Assembly (NCBI GenBank): GCA_020634565.1
Contig: JACKBN010000002.1
Coordinates: forward strand, 1-64,000
Reading direction: 5' to 3'
From: Ardenticatenaceae bacterium
Lineage (GTDB): Bacteria > Chloroflexota > Anaerolineae > Promineifilales > Promineifilaceae
Length of the DNA: 64,000 nt
The notes under the pieces are model-generated. The model was given only the letters and a program-made list of their open reading frames with translations, was not told where the DNA came from and made no database searches. Every line of letters starts with the position of its first letter. Position 1 is the first letter of the stretch. This document shows positions 1 to 8,385 of the stretch, piece after piece. A program made the position numbers and the translations under genes.

Positions 1-30
1 GTTCTGTGCTTGTTGGAGTCACTGTACATC

Positions 31-46
31 TTAGAGCGCGCTCTAA
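31..46. promoter_or_regulatory. Perfect 16-bp palindrome, possible operator
   Basis: TTAGAGCGCGCTCTAA is a perfect inverted repeat next to the left edge. Its length and symmetry fit a dimeric repressor site of the TetR kind. The gene it would serve is outside the window, so this is only a suggestion. Confidence 0.35.
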
Positions 47-78
47 GTCAAGGAGCAATTTTGCAAGGGAGAACCATG

Positions 79-133
79 GGACGCAGATAAACGCGGATGA
101 CGCTGATTTTTTGATCTGCGTTATCTGCGTCCT
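79..133. repeat. Dispersed inverted repeat, family A (GGACGCAGAT type)
   Basis: Imperfect inverted repeat with arms based on GGACGCAGATAAACGC and GCGTTATCTGCGTCC. Related copies lie at 14433-14478, 22101-22173 and 39198-39252, always between genes. It follows the stop of the acyl-CoA synthetase gene and could also act as a weak transcription stop. Confidence 0.7.
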
Positions 134-148
134 ATTAAAAAACTGGGC

Positions 149-2053
149 TTACTCGTGTTTGTGTGGGTAGCCCAGTTCAGCCAGATCGTGGGCGATTTCT
201 TCCAAAATGGCCGGATTGTCGATGGTGGCAGGCATGCGGTATGTTTCCCCGTCGGCAATCTTTTTCATGGTGCCGCGCAGCACTTTGCCGGAGCGAGTTT
301 TGGGCAGCCGCTCAACGACCGTGGCAATTTTGAAGGAGGCCACCGGACCAATCTTTTCACGCACCATTTGGATCAGCTCTTTGATAATGTCCTCATGCGG
401 CCGTATCACACCTGCTTTTAACACCACCGTGCCCAGCGGAATTTCTCCCTTCAGCTCATCCGCCACACCGATGACGGCACATTCGGCCACATCGGGATGG
501 GAGGCCAGCACTTCCTCCATCGCCCCCGTAGAAAGGCGGTGCCCCGCCACGTTGATGATGTCATCCGTGCGGCTCATGATCCACAAATAACCATCTTTGT
601 CCTTGAAACCGGCATCGGCCGTGCTGTAGTAGCCGGGGAAATTGCTCAGGTAGGTTTGCTTGTACCCATCATCGTTATGCCAGAGCGTGGGCAGGCAGCC
701 AGGCGGCAGTGGCAGCTTGATGACGATGCTGCCAATTTCATCTACCTCGGCTTCCTCTTCGTACACGTTCAAAATGCGCACGTCGTAACCGGGCACAGGC
801 ACCGTAGCAGAACCAGGCTTGATGGGCAGCTGCTCCAGCCCCATCAAATTGGCGCAAATCGGCCAGCCAGTTTCTGTTTGCCACCAATGGTCGATGACGG
901 GGACGCCCAGCTTTTCTTCGGCCCATTCCAGCGTCGCCGGATCGCACCGTTCGCCGGCCAAAAACAGGGTGCGGAAATGGCTGAGATCGTACGGTTCCAG
1001 GTAGGTGGCTTCTGGATCGTCCCGCTTGATGGCCCGGAAGGCGGTGGGGGCGGTAAACAGCACGTTCACCTTGTGGTCAGAAATGACGCGCCAAAACGCG
1101 CCGGGATCGGGCGTGCCGACGGGCTTGCCTTCGTACAAAATGGTGGTGCAGCCATGAAACAGCGGCGCGTAGACGATGTAGGAATGGCCAACCACCCAGC
1201 CTACGTCGGAGGCGGCCCAGTACACGTCGCCTGGTTTCACGCCGTAGATGTACTCCATGCTCCACTTGAGGGCGACCAGATGGCCGCCGTTGTCGCGCAC
1301 CACGCCTTTGGGCATGCCGGTGGTGCCGGAAGTGTACAAAATGTACAGCGGGTCGGTAGCGGCAACGGGGACGCAATCGGCGGGTTGGGCTTGCTGCATC
1401 GCTTCTTGCCAATCCACATCGCGGCCAGCGATCATGGTGGCTTCCGCTTGCGGCCGTTGCAAAATGACGCAGGCTTGTGGCTTGTGCGTAGATAGCTCGA
1501 TGGCCTGATCAAGCAGCGGTTTGTACTCGATGACGCGGGCGATCTCGATGCCGCAGGAAGCGCTGATGATGAGCTTGGGCTTGGCGTCGTCGATGCGGGT
1601 GGCCAGTTCCTTGGCAGCAAAGCCGCCGAAGACGACGGAGTGAATCGCGCCGATGCGGGCGCAGGCCAGCATGGCGATGACGGCTTCGGGCACCATCGGC
1701 ATGTAAATGACGATGCGATCCCCTTTTTCTGCGCCGTTTTGCTGCAAAACGCCAGCAAAGCGGGCGACCTCATCCAGCAGTTCGGCGTAGGTGTATTTTT
1801 TGACGGTGTCGGTGACGGGGCTGTCGTAGATGAGGGCGAGTTGGTCAGAACGGCCGTTCTCAACGTGTCGATCCAGCGCATTGTAACAACTGTTCACTTC
1901 CGCGCCGCTAAACCAACGGTAAATGGGCGCTTCGGATTCATCCAAAATGGTGTCCCATTTCTTGTACCAATCAATTGCTTCTGCCGCTTCCGCCCAAAAA
2001 CCGAGCGGATCATTTTGCCATTTTTGGTAAATTGAATGATAGGTGTGGGACAT
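149..2053 (-). CDS. prpE: Propionyl-CoA/acetyl-CoA synthetase (AMP-forming)
   Basis: This 634-residue cytosolic enzyme activates a short-chain acid with ATP and CoA through an acyl-adenylate. The adenylate-forming P-loop YTSGTTGMPKG is at residues 240-250. The motif WWQTETGWP and the C-terminal TRSGK loop (Lys about 590, the residue usually controlled by acetylation) are intact. Length and the local wording around these motifs resemble propionyl-CoA synthetase (PrpE/ACSS3) more than Acs, but substrate cannot be fixed from sequence. The ATG at 2053 follows a GGAGG-like ribosome site. It is transcribed alone and diverges from the epimerase gene. Confidence 0.88.
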   Translation of the reverse strand: MSHTYHSIYQKWQNDPLGFWAEAAEAIDWYKKWDTILDESEAPIYRWFSGAEVNSCYNALDRHVENGRSDQLALIYDSPVTDTVKKYTYAELLDEVARFAGVLQQNGAEKGDRIVIYMPMVPEAVIAMLACARIGAIHSVVFGGFAAKELATRIDDAKPKLIISASCGIEIARVIEYKPLLDQAIELSTHKPQACVILQRPQAEATMIAGRDVDWQEAMQQAQPADCVPVAATDPLYILYTSGTTGMPKGVVRDNGGHLVALKWSMEYIYGVKPGDVYWAASDVGWVVGHSYIVYAPLFHGCTTILYEGKPVGTPDPGAFWRVISDHKVNVLFTAPTAFRAIKRDDPEATYLEPYDLSHFRTLFLAGERCDPATLEWAEEKLGVPVIDHWWQTETGWPICANLMGLEQLPIKPGSATVPVPGYDVRILNVYEEEAEVDEIGSIVIKLPLPPGCLPTLWHNDDGYKQTYLSNFPGYYSTADAGFKDKDGYLWIMSRTDDIINVAGHRLSTGAMEEVLASHPDVAECAVIGVADELKGEIPLGTVVLKAGVIRPHEDIIKELIQMVREKIGPVASFKIATVVERLPKTRSGKVLRGTMKKIADGETYRMPATIDNPAILEEIAHDLAELGYPHKHE

Positions 2054-2158
2054 AGTTTTTCCTCCAATTTGGGTTATTTGAAAAGAAATTTGCCGGGACA
2101 GTACGACATTTTGCGGCGATGTGTGGGATACGGCCGTTGCCTCATCAACAATGTCGGC

Positions 2159-2187
2159 AGTATAAAGTGTGTGGCGCTGATTAACAA
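2159..2187 (-). promoter_or_regulatory. Candidate sigma-70 promoter of the acyl-CoA synthetase gene
   Basis: On the minus strand TTGTTA, a 17-base spacer and TATACT are found about 105 bases ahead of the start codon. The rest of this 254-base divergent spacer holds one ACGGCCGT copy at 2130 and a small hairpin with arms AACAACA/TGTTGTT near 2183-2203. Confidence 0.4.
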
Positions 2188-2307
2188 CACCTTTTTTGTT
2201 GTTTTTTGAGAGGCAGTAGGTGAACCGTTTGCTTTCTGTTGTTTCGCCGGTTGGTGGAATACCGTAAACTTTGTAGCAGATTATTCACCCCAAAAGAGGA
2301 GGACTTT

Positions 2308-3267
2308 ATGAAAATTGCCGTCACGGGAGCCGCAGGATACATCGGGTCACATTTAGCGGAAACATTAGCCAAACAGGGGCATGAGGTGGTGGGCATTGAT
2401 TGCTTCACGGATTATTATGCTGCCGCACTCAAGCAGGTAAATGCAGATGACATTGAAGCCGCCGGTGTGACTTTACATCGTCTGGATTTGGCGACGGATG
2501 ATCTTTCGTCGGCGCTGGCCGATGTGGAATTTGTGTTTCATCTGGCGGGGCAGCCGGGTATTTCAGCCACGACGCCGCTGGCGGATTATGTGCGGAACAA
2601 TATTGTGGCTACGGACAAGTTGCTGACGGCCTGCCACCAGCAGGATTCGCTGCGCTGTTTTGTGAATGTGTCTACGTCGTCGGTATACGGCCGTCACGCT
2701 TACGACCCCGAAACAGAACCGCCCAAACCCACCTCGTACTACGGCGTTACCAAATTAGCCGCCGAGCAGTTGGCACTGGCTTTGCATCGTGAAAAAGGGT
2801 TTCCTGCCGGATCACTGCGCATTTTTTCTGTTTACGGCCCGCGCGAACGGCCAGAAAAGCTCTATCCCAAACTGATTCGCAGCATTCTCACCGATACGCC
2901 GTTCCCCCTGTTTGAGGGCAGCGAAACGCACTCACGCAGCTACACCTTTGTGGGCGATATCATCGAAGGCTTTGTTTCTGTGCTGGATCAGCCAGAGAAG
3001 CTGATTGGCGAAATTATCAACATGGGCAGCGATGTGGAGATGACCACTGGCGAAGGTATTGCCCTCATCGAGGAAATCATGAGAAAAAAGGCAAAGCTGG
3101 ACATCAAGCCCAAACGACCCGGCGACCAACTGCACACTTGCGCCAACATCGGCAAGGCCAGACAGTTGCTAAATTACGCGCCGCACACCCAACTGAAGGA
3201 TGGACTGAAAGCCGAGGTCGATTGGTACGTCAATCGCATTTATGCCAATGGCTTGCACAATGTTTAG
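2308..3267 (+). CDS. NAD-dependent epimerase/dehydratase
   Basis: This 319-residue protein is an extended short-chain dehydrogenase acting on sugar nucleotides. The Rossmann glycine motif GAAGYIG is at residues 7-13, and the catalytic Ser/Thr region VSTSSVYG plus Tyr145-xxx-Lys149 are present. The closest families by feel are UDP-glucose 4-epimerase and UDP-glucuronate epimerase. The start was set at 2308 because AGAGGAGG sits just ahead of it; an in-frame start at 2239 would add 23 residues unlike the family. It stands alone upstream of a PspC gene, so its pathway (cell-surface glycans) is inferred. Confidence 0.85.
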   Translation: MKIAVTGAAGYIGSHLAETLAKQGHEVVGIDCFTDYYAAALKQVNADDIEAAGVTLHRLDLATDDLSSALADVEFVFHLAGQPGISATTPLADYVRNNIVATDKLLTACHQQDSLRCFVNVSTSSVYGRHAYDPETEPPKPTSYYGVTKLAAEQLALALHREKGFPAGSLRIFSVYGPRERPEKLYPKLIRSILTDTPFPLFEGSETHSRSYTFVGDIIEGFVSVLDQPEKLIGEIINMGSDVEMTTGEGIALIEEIMRKKAKLDIKPKRPGDQLHTCANIGKARQLLNYAPHTQLKDGLKAEVDWYVNRIYANGLHNV

Positions 3268-3378
3268 CCGAAAGTTTTTATCCTGCTGCAACCATTTCAA
3301 CTCTGCTGCGTAAACAGTACCAGAACAACAAATGAATTTTGGGCAGATAAATTCTGCTTTACTTGTGGAGGTATTGAA

Positions 3379-3564
3379 ATGAATGTAAAAGATAATCGTT
3401 TGCGACGACAAAATGGCATTTTTGCAGGTGTCTGTGGTGGCTTGGCTGCCTGGACGGGCATTAACGTTTTCTGGTTCCGGCTGCTCTTCTTCATCCTGCT
3501 GTTGCCAGGTGGCGCATCGGCAATTCCGTACTTCATTTTGTGGCTAGTGATGCCGAAAAAATAG
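3379..3564 (+). CDS. Small PspC-domain membrane protein
   Basis: This 61-residue protein begins with the typical PspC signature (charged R-L-R-R, then G-I-F-A-G-V-C-G-G-L-A) and continues into one hydrophobic segment at about residues 32-57 that ends in MPKK. PspC-only proteins of this size are inner-membrane proteins linked to envelope stress. A good ribosome site (GGAGG) lies 8 bases ahead. The 111-base gap before it shows nothing I can name. Confidence 0.85.
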   Translation: MNVKDNRLRRQNGIFAGVCGGLAAWTGINVFWFRLLFFILLLPGGASAIPYFILWLVMPKK

Positions 3565-3565
3565 C

Positions 3566-3647
3566 GAATGGTGAATAATTAATCGTGAATTGTGAACGGC
3601 TTTGCTCCTTCACAATTCACAATTCACCATTTTCAATTCACAATTCC
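3566..3647. repeat. Dispersed inverted repeat, family D (TTCACAATTCACC type)
   Basis: AT-rich inverted repeat built from GAATTGTGAA and TTCACAATTC words, lying between two convergent genes. Its right arm supplies the final TTG TGA of the aminotransferase fusion. Related copies are at 13113-13158 and 26683-26722. Confidence 0.65.
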
Positions 3648-6600
3648 TCTAAGATTTCCCCTAACGTTTTCACCAAAAAATCAGCATTTTCTTCTGTAAA
3701 TACCAGTGGTGGCTTGATTTTTAGCACGTTGTGCAGCGGCCCATCGGTGCTGATGAGGATGCCCTTATCACGCATGCGGTTGGCGATGTACGAGGCTTCT
3801 GCGGCGGCTGGTTCCAGCGTTTGCTGGTTGCGCACTAACTCTGCGCCGATGTAGAGCCCCAGTCCGCGCACATCGCCGATGAGCGGGAATTTGGTTTGCA
3901 ACTCGCGCAAGCCAGCCAGCAACCGATTGCCCACATCTCGGGCGTGATATTGTAATTTTCCAAAAATTAGCACGTCCAAAACAGCCAGCCCGATGGCACA
4001 AGAAACTGGATTGCCGCCAAAGGTGTTGAAATACTCCATGCCGTTGGCAAACGATTCTGCTATCTCTGGCGTGGTCACTACTGCAGCCAGCGGGTGTCCA
4101 TTGCCGATGGGTTTGCCCAGCGTGACGATGTCCGGCACGACGCCCTGCGTCTCGAAGGCCCACATGTGGCTGCCCACACGGCCGAATCCCACCTGCACCT
4201 CATCGGCAATGCAAACGCCGCCTGCCGCGCGAATAATTGGGAACAGCGCCTGGAAGTAGCCGTCGGGCAGCACAATCTGGCCGCCGCAGCCCAGCAGCGG
4301 TTCGCCAATGAAGCCGGCAATGCCTTTGCCCTGCGCTTGCAGTTCCTCGATGATTTCCTGGGCGTGTTGGGCGTAAAGACGGCCGTTTCCCACCCCACTC
4401 CCCCGATACAACCCCCGATACGGGTCCGGCATCGGCAGCACGTGCACATGATCCGGCTTGCCTGCGCCGCCAGGACCATCAAACTTGTAGGAGCTGATGT
4501 CGATGAGAGCGGCCGTATTGCCGTGATACGCGCCGTCCAACACCAGCAGATCCTGTTGGCCAGTGTGGGTGCGGGCCATGCGTAAGGCCAACTCGTTCGC
4601 TTCGCTGCCGCTGCACACAAAGTAGCAAACCGAGAGCGGCTCCGGCAGCGTGGCGGTGAGCCGTGCGGCGTATTCCACCAGGTTGTCGTGCAGGTAGCGG
4701 GTGTTGGTATTGAGAACGGCCGTTTGCAACTGCGCCGCCTTTACCACCTGGGGATGATTGTGCCCCACGTGCGGCACGTTGTTCACCGCGTCCAGGTAAG
4801 GCTGGTTGTTCTCGTCGTACAAATATTGCCCCTGGCCGCGCACGATGTGCAGCGGTTTTTGGTAAGAAATGCTGAGCGATGGTCCCAGATGCTTGTGCCG
4901 CAAAGCCAAAATTTCGTCTTTGCTGCGGGCGGGCGGTGGGAATAATTCTTCTGGGATGCCTAGCAGCAGGTTCGGATCGGGGCAGAGGCTGCGCCAGATG
5001 GCGCGTTGGCTGGGGGCGGCGACGCCGGGGAGGTCGGTGACCGGGTGTGCGATGGGGACATCGCTGGGTGACAAGGTGAAGGGGTGACAGGGAATGTCAA
5101 CCAGGATTTGGAGGTGGAGGTGGGGGGGCCAGTCGCCGTTTGCGGGGAAGTTGCCGATTTCGGCGAATTTTTGGCCTTGGGCGATAGGCTGGCCGATGGT
5201 GAGGCCATTGAGCGAAGACTCGCTGAGGTGGCCATAGAGAGTGTAAAAGGTGAGGTCATCGTCCACATCGTGCTGCAAAACGATGACGGGGCCGTAGTCG
5301 AGGCGGTCGGTGTTGTTGGCGAAGCTGTGGATGGTGGCGGGGAGGGGGGCGTGAACGGCCGTTCCTACCGCCGCAAACAAATCAATCCCCATGTGAATGG
5401 TGCGCCACTCATCCCGCTCGTTGCCGGGGATGCGGAAACTGTCGGCCGTGTAAATCCGGCGCGGCTCATCGTAGCGGCCAATGCCTATTTTGGCCACAGA
5501 GGGCACAGAGGGTTGAGAGATTAGTTGGTTAAAGAGCAGGTCGGTGAACGCCTGGGTGTCATCTGGATTGGTAAGCTGGCCGAGGAGCAGGCTGCCGGGG
5601 GTGAGATCGAAAACGATTGGTTGGGTTTCCTGCCAATTTGTGTTGAGTACATTGGCAAATTGGCCATTGTTTTCGCGTAGCCAATTTGCGACCTGCGTCG
5701 ATTTGGCTACAGGTTCCCAGCCGCAGGCGTGGCGAAAGGTGGCTTCGGCTAGCAGCGGGCTTGTGTTGGCTAGGATAGCCAACGTTTGCCAGGCGGGCGC
5801 GGCCGAAATTTGCAGGTAGTCGTTATCCGGTTCCTGGGTGGCCTGGTAGGCGCTCATTGTCACGCTAACGCAGAGGCGCATGGCGATGAGCGAGAAGAGC
5901 AGAGAGACTTCTTCTTTCGTGAGGGGATGAGCCGTGTGGTAGCCGCGTACGACGTGAGCCGCTGCGGCCAACGGGTCTGGCTTGTGCAAAATGGCGTAGG
6001 CGGCAGCGATGGCCAACTCGTTGATGGTGGCGGTGTGCAGCGCGTCGCCAAAGTCGAAGATGCCGCTGATCTGCTGCTTGGCGGTGACCACGTTGTAATC
6101 GTTGGCGTCGTTGTGGATGATGCTGTGGCGCAGGTTTGCCAGCTGAGGCTGCGTGTGCTGAACGAACTGGTTGAGTAAGCCGCCAACCAGTTCTCGCCCC
6201 GCTGCATCGGGAATAAATTGCAGGTAATCGGCGATGAAATCGGCGCGGTTGAGGTCCCAGCGCAGGGTACGGTGGGCAGCGGGATGGTCAAAATTGGCCA
6301 GAGCGACGTCTAACTGGCCGAGGGTGTAGCCCAGGCTGCGCAGCAGCGCCGGACTGTGTGGCTTGGTGTGTGCCAGCAGCGTGCCGGGCAGATGGGTAAT
6401 GAGCCGGACGGGAAATTGGGTGCCGCCGGGGGCGGTGGCGTAGGTGATTGATTGGCCGTTGGTTGCCAAAACGAGATGGGGGAAGAGACTGGAGATTGGA
6501 GATTGGAGATTCAGGTGGTTGATGAGGGCGTTTTCAAGCTCCAGAGTGGCCAGGGTCTCGGTGCGTCCGGCGATTTTGAGGATGTATTGACGGCCGTCGG

Positions 6601-6736
6601 TGGCGGTGAGGTGGAAGTTTTGGTCGCGTTCGCTGGGCAGGGTGCGGGCGGTGACGGTGAGGTTGTAGTAGGTGTGGGCGATCTGAACGGCCTGCTCAAT
6701 GCTGAAATTTGGCCGCAAAATGGTGACGTCAGGCAT
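3638..6736 (-). CDS. Phosphotransferase - peptidase M23 - class III aminotransferase fusion
   Basis: This 1032-residue protein has three parts. An aminoglycoside-phosphotransferase-like kinase fills about residues 1-330, with IIHNDANDYN at 207-216 and the metal aspartate in IFDFGD near 228. A peptidase M23-like domain lies around 440-560 (HMGID and HLHLQ zinc motifs). A PLP aminotransferase of class III spans about 610-1032, with Schiff-base lysine in TLGKPIGNG near 874. The outer two domains resemble the hydroxylysine kinase and phospho-lyase pair, so phosphorylation followed by elimination of a small amino alcohol is plausible. Three dispersed repeat families appear inside the coding sequence (residues about 75-85, 403-413 and 548-556). 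Confidence 0.85.
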   Translation of the reverse strand: MPDVTILRPNFSIEQAVQIAHTYYNLTVTARTLPSERDQNFHLTATDGRQYILKIAGRTETLATLELENALINHLNLQSPISSLFPHLVLATNGQSITYATAPGGTQFPVRLITHLPGTLLAHTKPHSPALLRSLGYTLGQLDVALANFDHPAAHRTLRWDLNRADFIADYLQFIPDAAGRELVGGLLNQFVQHTQPQLANLRHSIIHNDANDYNVVTAKQQISGIFDFGDALHTATINELAIAAAYAILHKPDPLAAAAHVVRGYHTAHPLTKEEVSLLFSLIAMRLCVSVTMSAYQATQEPDNDYLQISAAPAWQTLAILANTSPLLAEATFRHACGWEPVAKSTQVANWLRENNGQFANVLNTNWQETQPIVFDLTPGSLLLGQLTNPDDTQAFTDLLFNQLISQPSVPSVAKIGIGRYDEPRRIYTADSFRIPGNERDEWRTIHMGIDLFAAVGTAVHAPLPATIHSFANNTDRLDYGPVIVLQHDVDDDLTFYTLYGHLSESSLNGLTIGQPIAQGQKFAEIGNFPANGDWPPHLHLQILVDIPCHPFTLSPSDVPIAHPVTDLPGVAAPSQRAIWRSLCPDPNLLLGIPEELFPPPARSKDEILALRHKHLGPSLSISYQKPLHIVRGQGQYLYDENNQPYLDAVNNVPHVGHNHPQVVKAAQLQTAVLNTNTRYLHDNLVEYAARLTATLPEPLSVCYFVCSGSEANELALRMARTHTGQQDLLVLDGAYHGNTAALIDISSYKFDGPGGAGKPDHVHVLPMPDPYRGLYRGSGVGNGRLYAQHAQEIIEELQAQGKGIAGFIGEPLLGCGGQIVLPDGYFQALFPIIRAAGGVCIADEVQVGFGRVGSHMWAFETQGVVPDIVTLGKPIGNGHPLAAVVTTPEIAESFANGMEYFNTFGGNPVSCAIGLAVLDVLIFGKLQYHARDVGNRLLAGLRELQTKFPLIGDVRGLGLYIGAELVRNQQTLEPAAAEASYIANRMRDKGILISTDGPLHNVLKIKPPLVFTEENADFLVKTLGEILEEL

Positions 6737-6771
6737 AAAAATACCCCCTTCAATTGGTTGAAAGGGGTATT
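6737..6771 (-). terminator. Rho-independent terminator after the haloperoxidase-like gene
   Basis: On the minus strand AATACCCCTTT and AAGGGGGTATT form a stem followed by a T run that runs into the ATG of the next gene. It should end transcripts of the upstream lipoprotein gene, or attenuate read-through into the fusion gene. Confidence 0.7.
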
Positions 6772-6818
6772 GTAGCCAGCGGCGCTATTTTGGCACAGCC
6801 TGCGCGTGATGAGGCAAA

Positions 6819-8153
6819 TTAGTTGCGCCAGGCCAGGGCATTGATCTGTTCGCCGATGCACTTTCCCTGGGCGACGCCCAGTTCAATGGCTGGTAGGTAA
6901 TGAATCCCGCCATACAGGCGAGAAATGGCGGCTTCCTCAGCCGCGTGCCAAAAGGAGTTGTAGGTGCGCTCGGGTAGGCCACGATCGCGGTGGCTACGAT
7001 CCGTAAAATGGTACTCTTCACCAAAAATGTCCGTCAGGACTTCGGCCACGGCGCCGGACTGGACGGAGTGACCGGAAGGATATTCCGGGAAGGGTGGCGT
7101 AATTACTGGGTCGGTGATTTCGGGTGTATTCCAGGTTGGATCAATGATTGCCTGAATGTAGCTGATCGGGCGTATTAAATTGTAGGTGTATTTGGCGTCC
7201 CAGCAGCCAATAAAGGCGTCGGTTACGGCAAGCCCGACTCTGGCATATGTTTCGGCTGCCAGAGCCAGGTCCGCATTTTCCTGCTGTAAAACCTGGGTGG
7301 CAATGGCGATGGAGTGGCCGGGTGGGGTAAAGGTCGCGCCCGGATCATCGGCCCAGAAGAGGGCAATGGCTTCCTGTTCTGGCGTCAGGTTTTGCACAGT
7401 GGCGTAAACGATCAGGTTTTCGGCGTAGAAGAGGGAGAGCGGATCCTCAGAGTATTCGGTGGGGGGCGGTACGGTGCAGCCCGTGTGGGTCACAAAGGGG
7501 CGATTTTGCCCCCAGTATGGCTGCAACGCTGCCTGAAAATTGGGTGGGGTGGGAACCCACTTGCCGGGGCCGGCAACTGGCGTGTAGGTGTCGGGGAAGT
7601 TGCTGGCGTACCCTTCATGGCCGCCGTCGCTGCGGGACCAGTCGAAAATGGCCTCGGCTACAGCCTGGCCGTAGGCGACTGATTGGGTAAACACGACTTG
7701 TCCGGCTTCGGCTGCGTACTGTTCGGCATACTGCTGTTCGTGGGCGTCAATTGCCGCCAGATTTTCTGGCGTGGCGGTAGGATAGAGCAGGCGCACAATG
7801 GTGGCCAACGCGCTGTTGGCGGCTGCGGCCCAATGAATAGCTTGATTAGGGTCTGGTTGGGGGAGGGTGTCCAGTCCGTTGAGCTGCCCTACCAGGGAGT
7901 TGTGATCGGGCATGTTGGGAACGGCCGTTTCATACAGCGTCAGCCCGGCATAACCAAATGCGCGCGAAGCCACTGGCGGGGTGAACCCTGGCGTTTCTTT
8001 CACCAGCTTTAGCTGGAGTTCAAACCAGCCGGTAGCCATCTCGGCAGCGTTGTCATCTGAGGATTGGGGAAGGGTTGGTTCATCCTGGCAGGCGATGAGC
8101 AGGCTCAAAAAAAGCAACAGAATCAACCAGGTTGCCCGACTTTTGTATGGCAT
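6819..8153 (-). CDS. Vanadium-dependent haloperoxidase/PAP2-family lipoprotein
   Basis: This 444-residue protein carries a lipoprotein signal (LLIAC, Cys22), so it is exported and lipid-anchored. The acid phosphatase/haloperoxidase pocket is complete: Lys321-x6-Arg328-Pro, Ser360-Gly-His362 and Ser411-Arg412-x5-His418. Proteins of this family either oxidise halides with vanadate or hydrolyse phosphate esters; the sequence does not decide which. The start at 8153 follows GAGGAG and gives a proper signal peptide; the open frame extends further upstream to 8318 without family likeness. It has its own terminator at 6737-6771. Confidence 0.85.
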   Translation of the reverse strand: MPYKSRATWLILLLFLSLLIACQDEPTLPQSSDDNAAEMATGWFELQLKLVKETPGFTPPVASRAFGYAGLTLYETAVPNMPDHNSLVGQLNGLDTLPQPDPNQAIHWAAAANSALATIVRLLYPTATPENLAAIDAHEQQYAEQYAAEAGQVVFTQSVAYGQAVAEAIFDWSRSDGGHEGYASNFPDTYTPVAGPGKWVPTPPNFQAALQPYWGQNRPFVTHTGCTVPPPTEYSEDPLSLFYAENLIVYATVQNLTPEQEAIALFWADDPGATFTPPGHSIAIATQVLQQENADLALAAETYARVGLAVTDAFIGCWDAKYTYNLIRPISYIQAIIDPTWNTPEITDPVITPPFPEYPSGHSVQSGAVAEVLTDIFGEEYHFTDRSHRDRGLPERTYNSFWHAAEEAAISRLYGGIHYLPAIELGVAQGKCIGEQINALAWRN

Positions 8154-8293
8154 CTTTTTCTCCTCAAGAAACAGTTTGCGCCGCTTGTTCACCCTGACCA
8201 TCGTGTGCCGTAACAAACCGGCTGCCACATGCCAGGCCATTGTGCCCGATTGTTGGGCATCCGTCCAGCGTGGCCGGGAACCGAGGTTGCAGG

Positions 8294-8335
8294 CAAAAAA
8301 ACACCCCCCTTCAATCAACCAAGAAGGGGGGTGTT
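8294..8335 (-). terminator. Rho-independent terminator of the ECF sigma operon
   Basis: A 13-bp perfect stem (AACACCCCCCTTC with GAAGGGGGGTGTT) with a ten-base loop is followed on the minus strand by a run of T. It lies 50 bases after the stop of the large membrane protein. Its loop and arms resemble the terminator at 6737-6771. Confidence 0.85.
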
Positions 8336-8364
8336 GTAGAGACGTTGCATTGCAACGTCTCTAC
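8336..8364. repeat. Palindromic repeat GTAGAGACGTTGCA/TGCAACGTCTCTAC
   Basis: Perfect 14-bp arms around a single base, directly beside the terminator. Similar words are, from memory, dispersed in cyanobacterial and Chloroflexota genomes. No second copy was seen in this window. Confidence 0.7.
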
Positions 8365-8385
8365 CGGCGCGGAAAGAATCCGCGG

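Noticed and set aside
497..1495. Long antisense open frame over the acyl-CoA synthetase gene
   Set aside because: It mirrors a well-conserved enzyme, has no family likeness, and arises from GC-rich codon structure. The same holds for 16922-17863, 35170-36027, 55537-56592 and 60120-61088.
5730..6736. Aminoglycoside resistance kinase
   Set aside because: The domain is the general APH fold fused to M23 and aminotransferase parts, typical of amino-alcohol metabolism and not of resistance genes.
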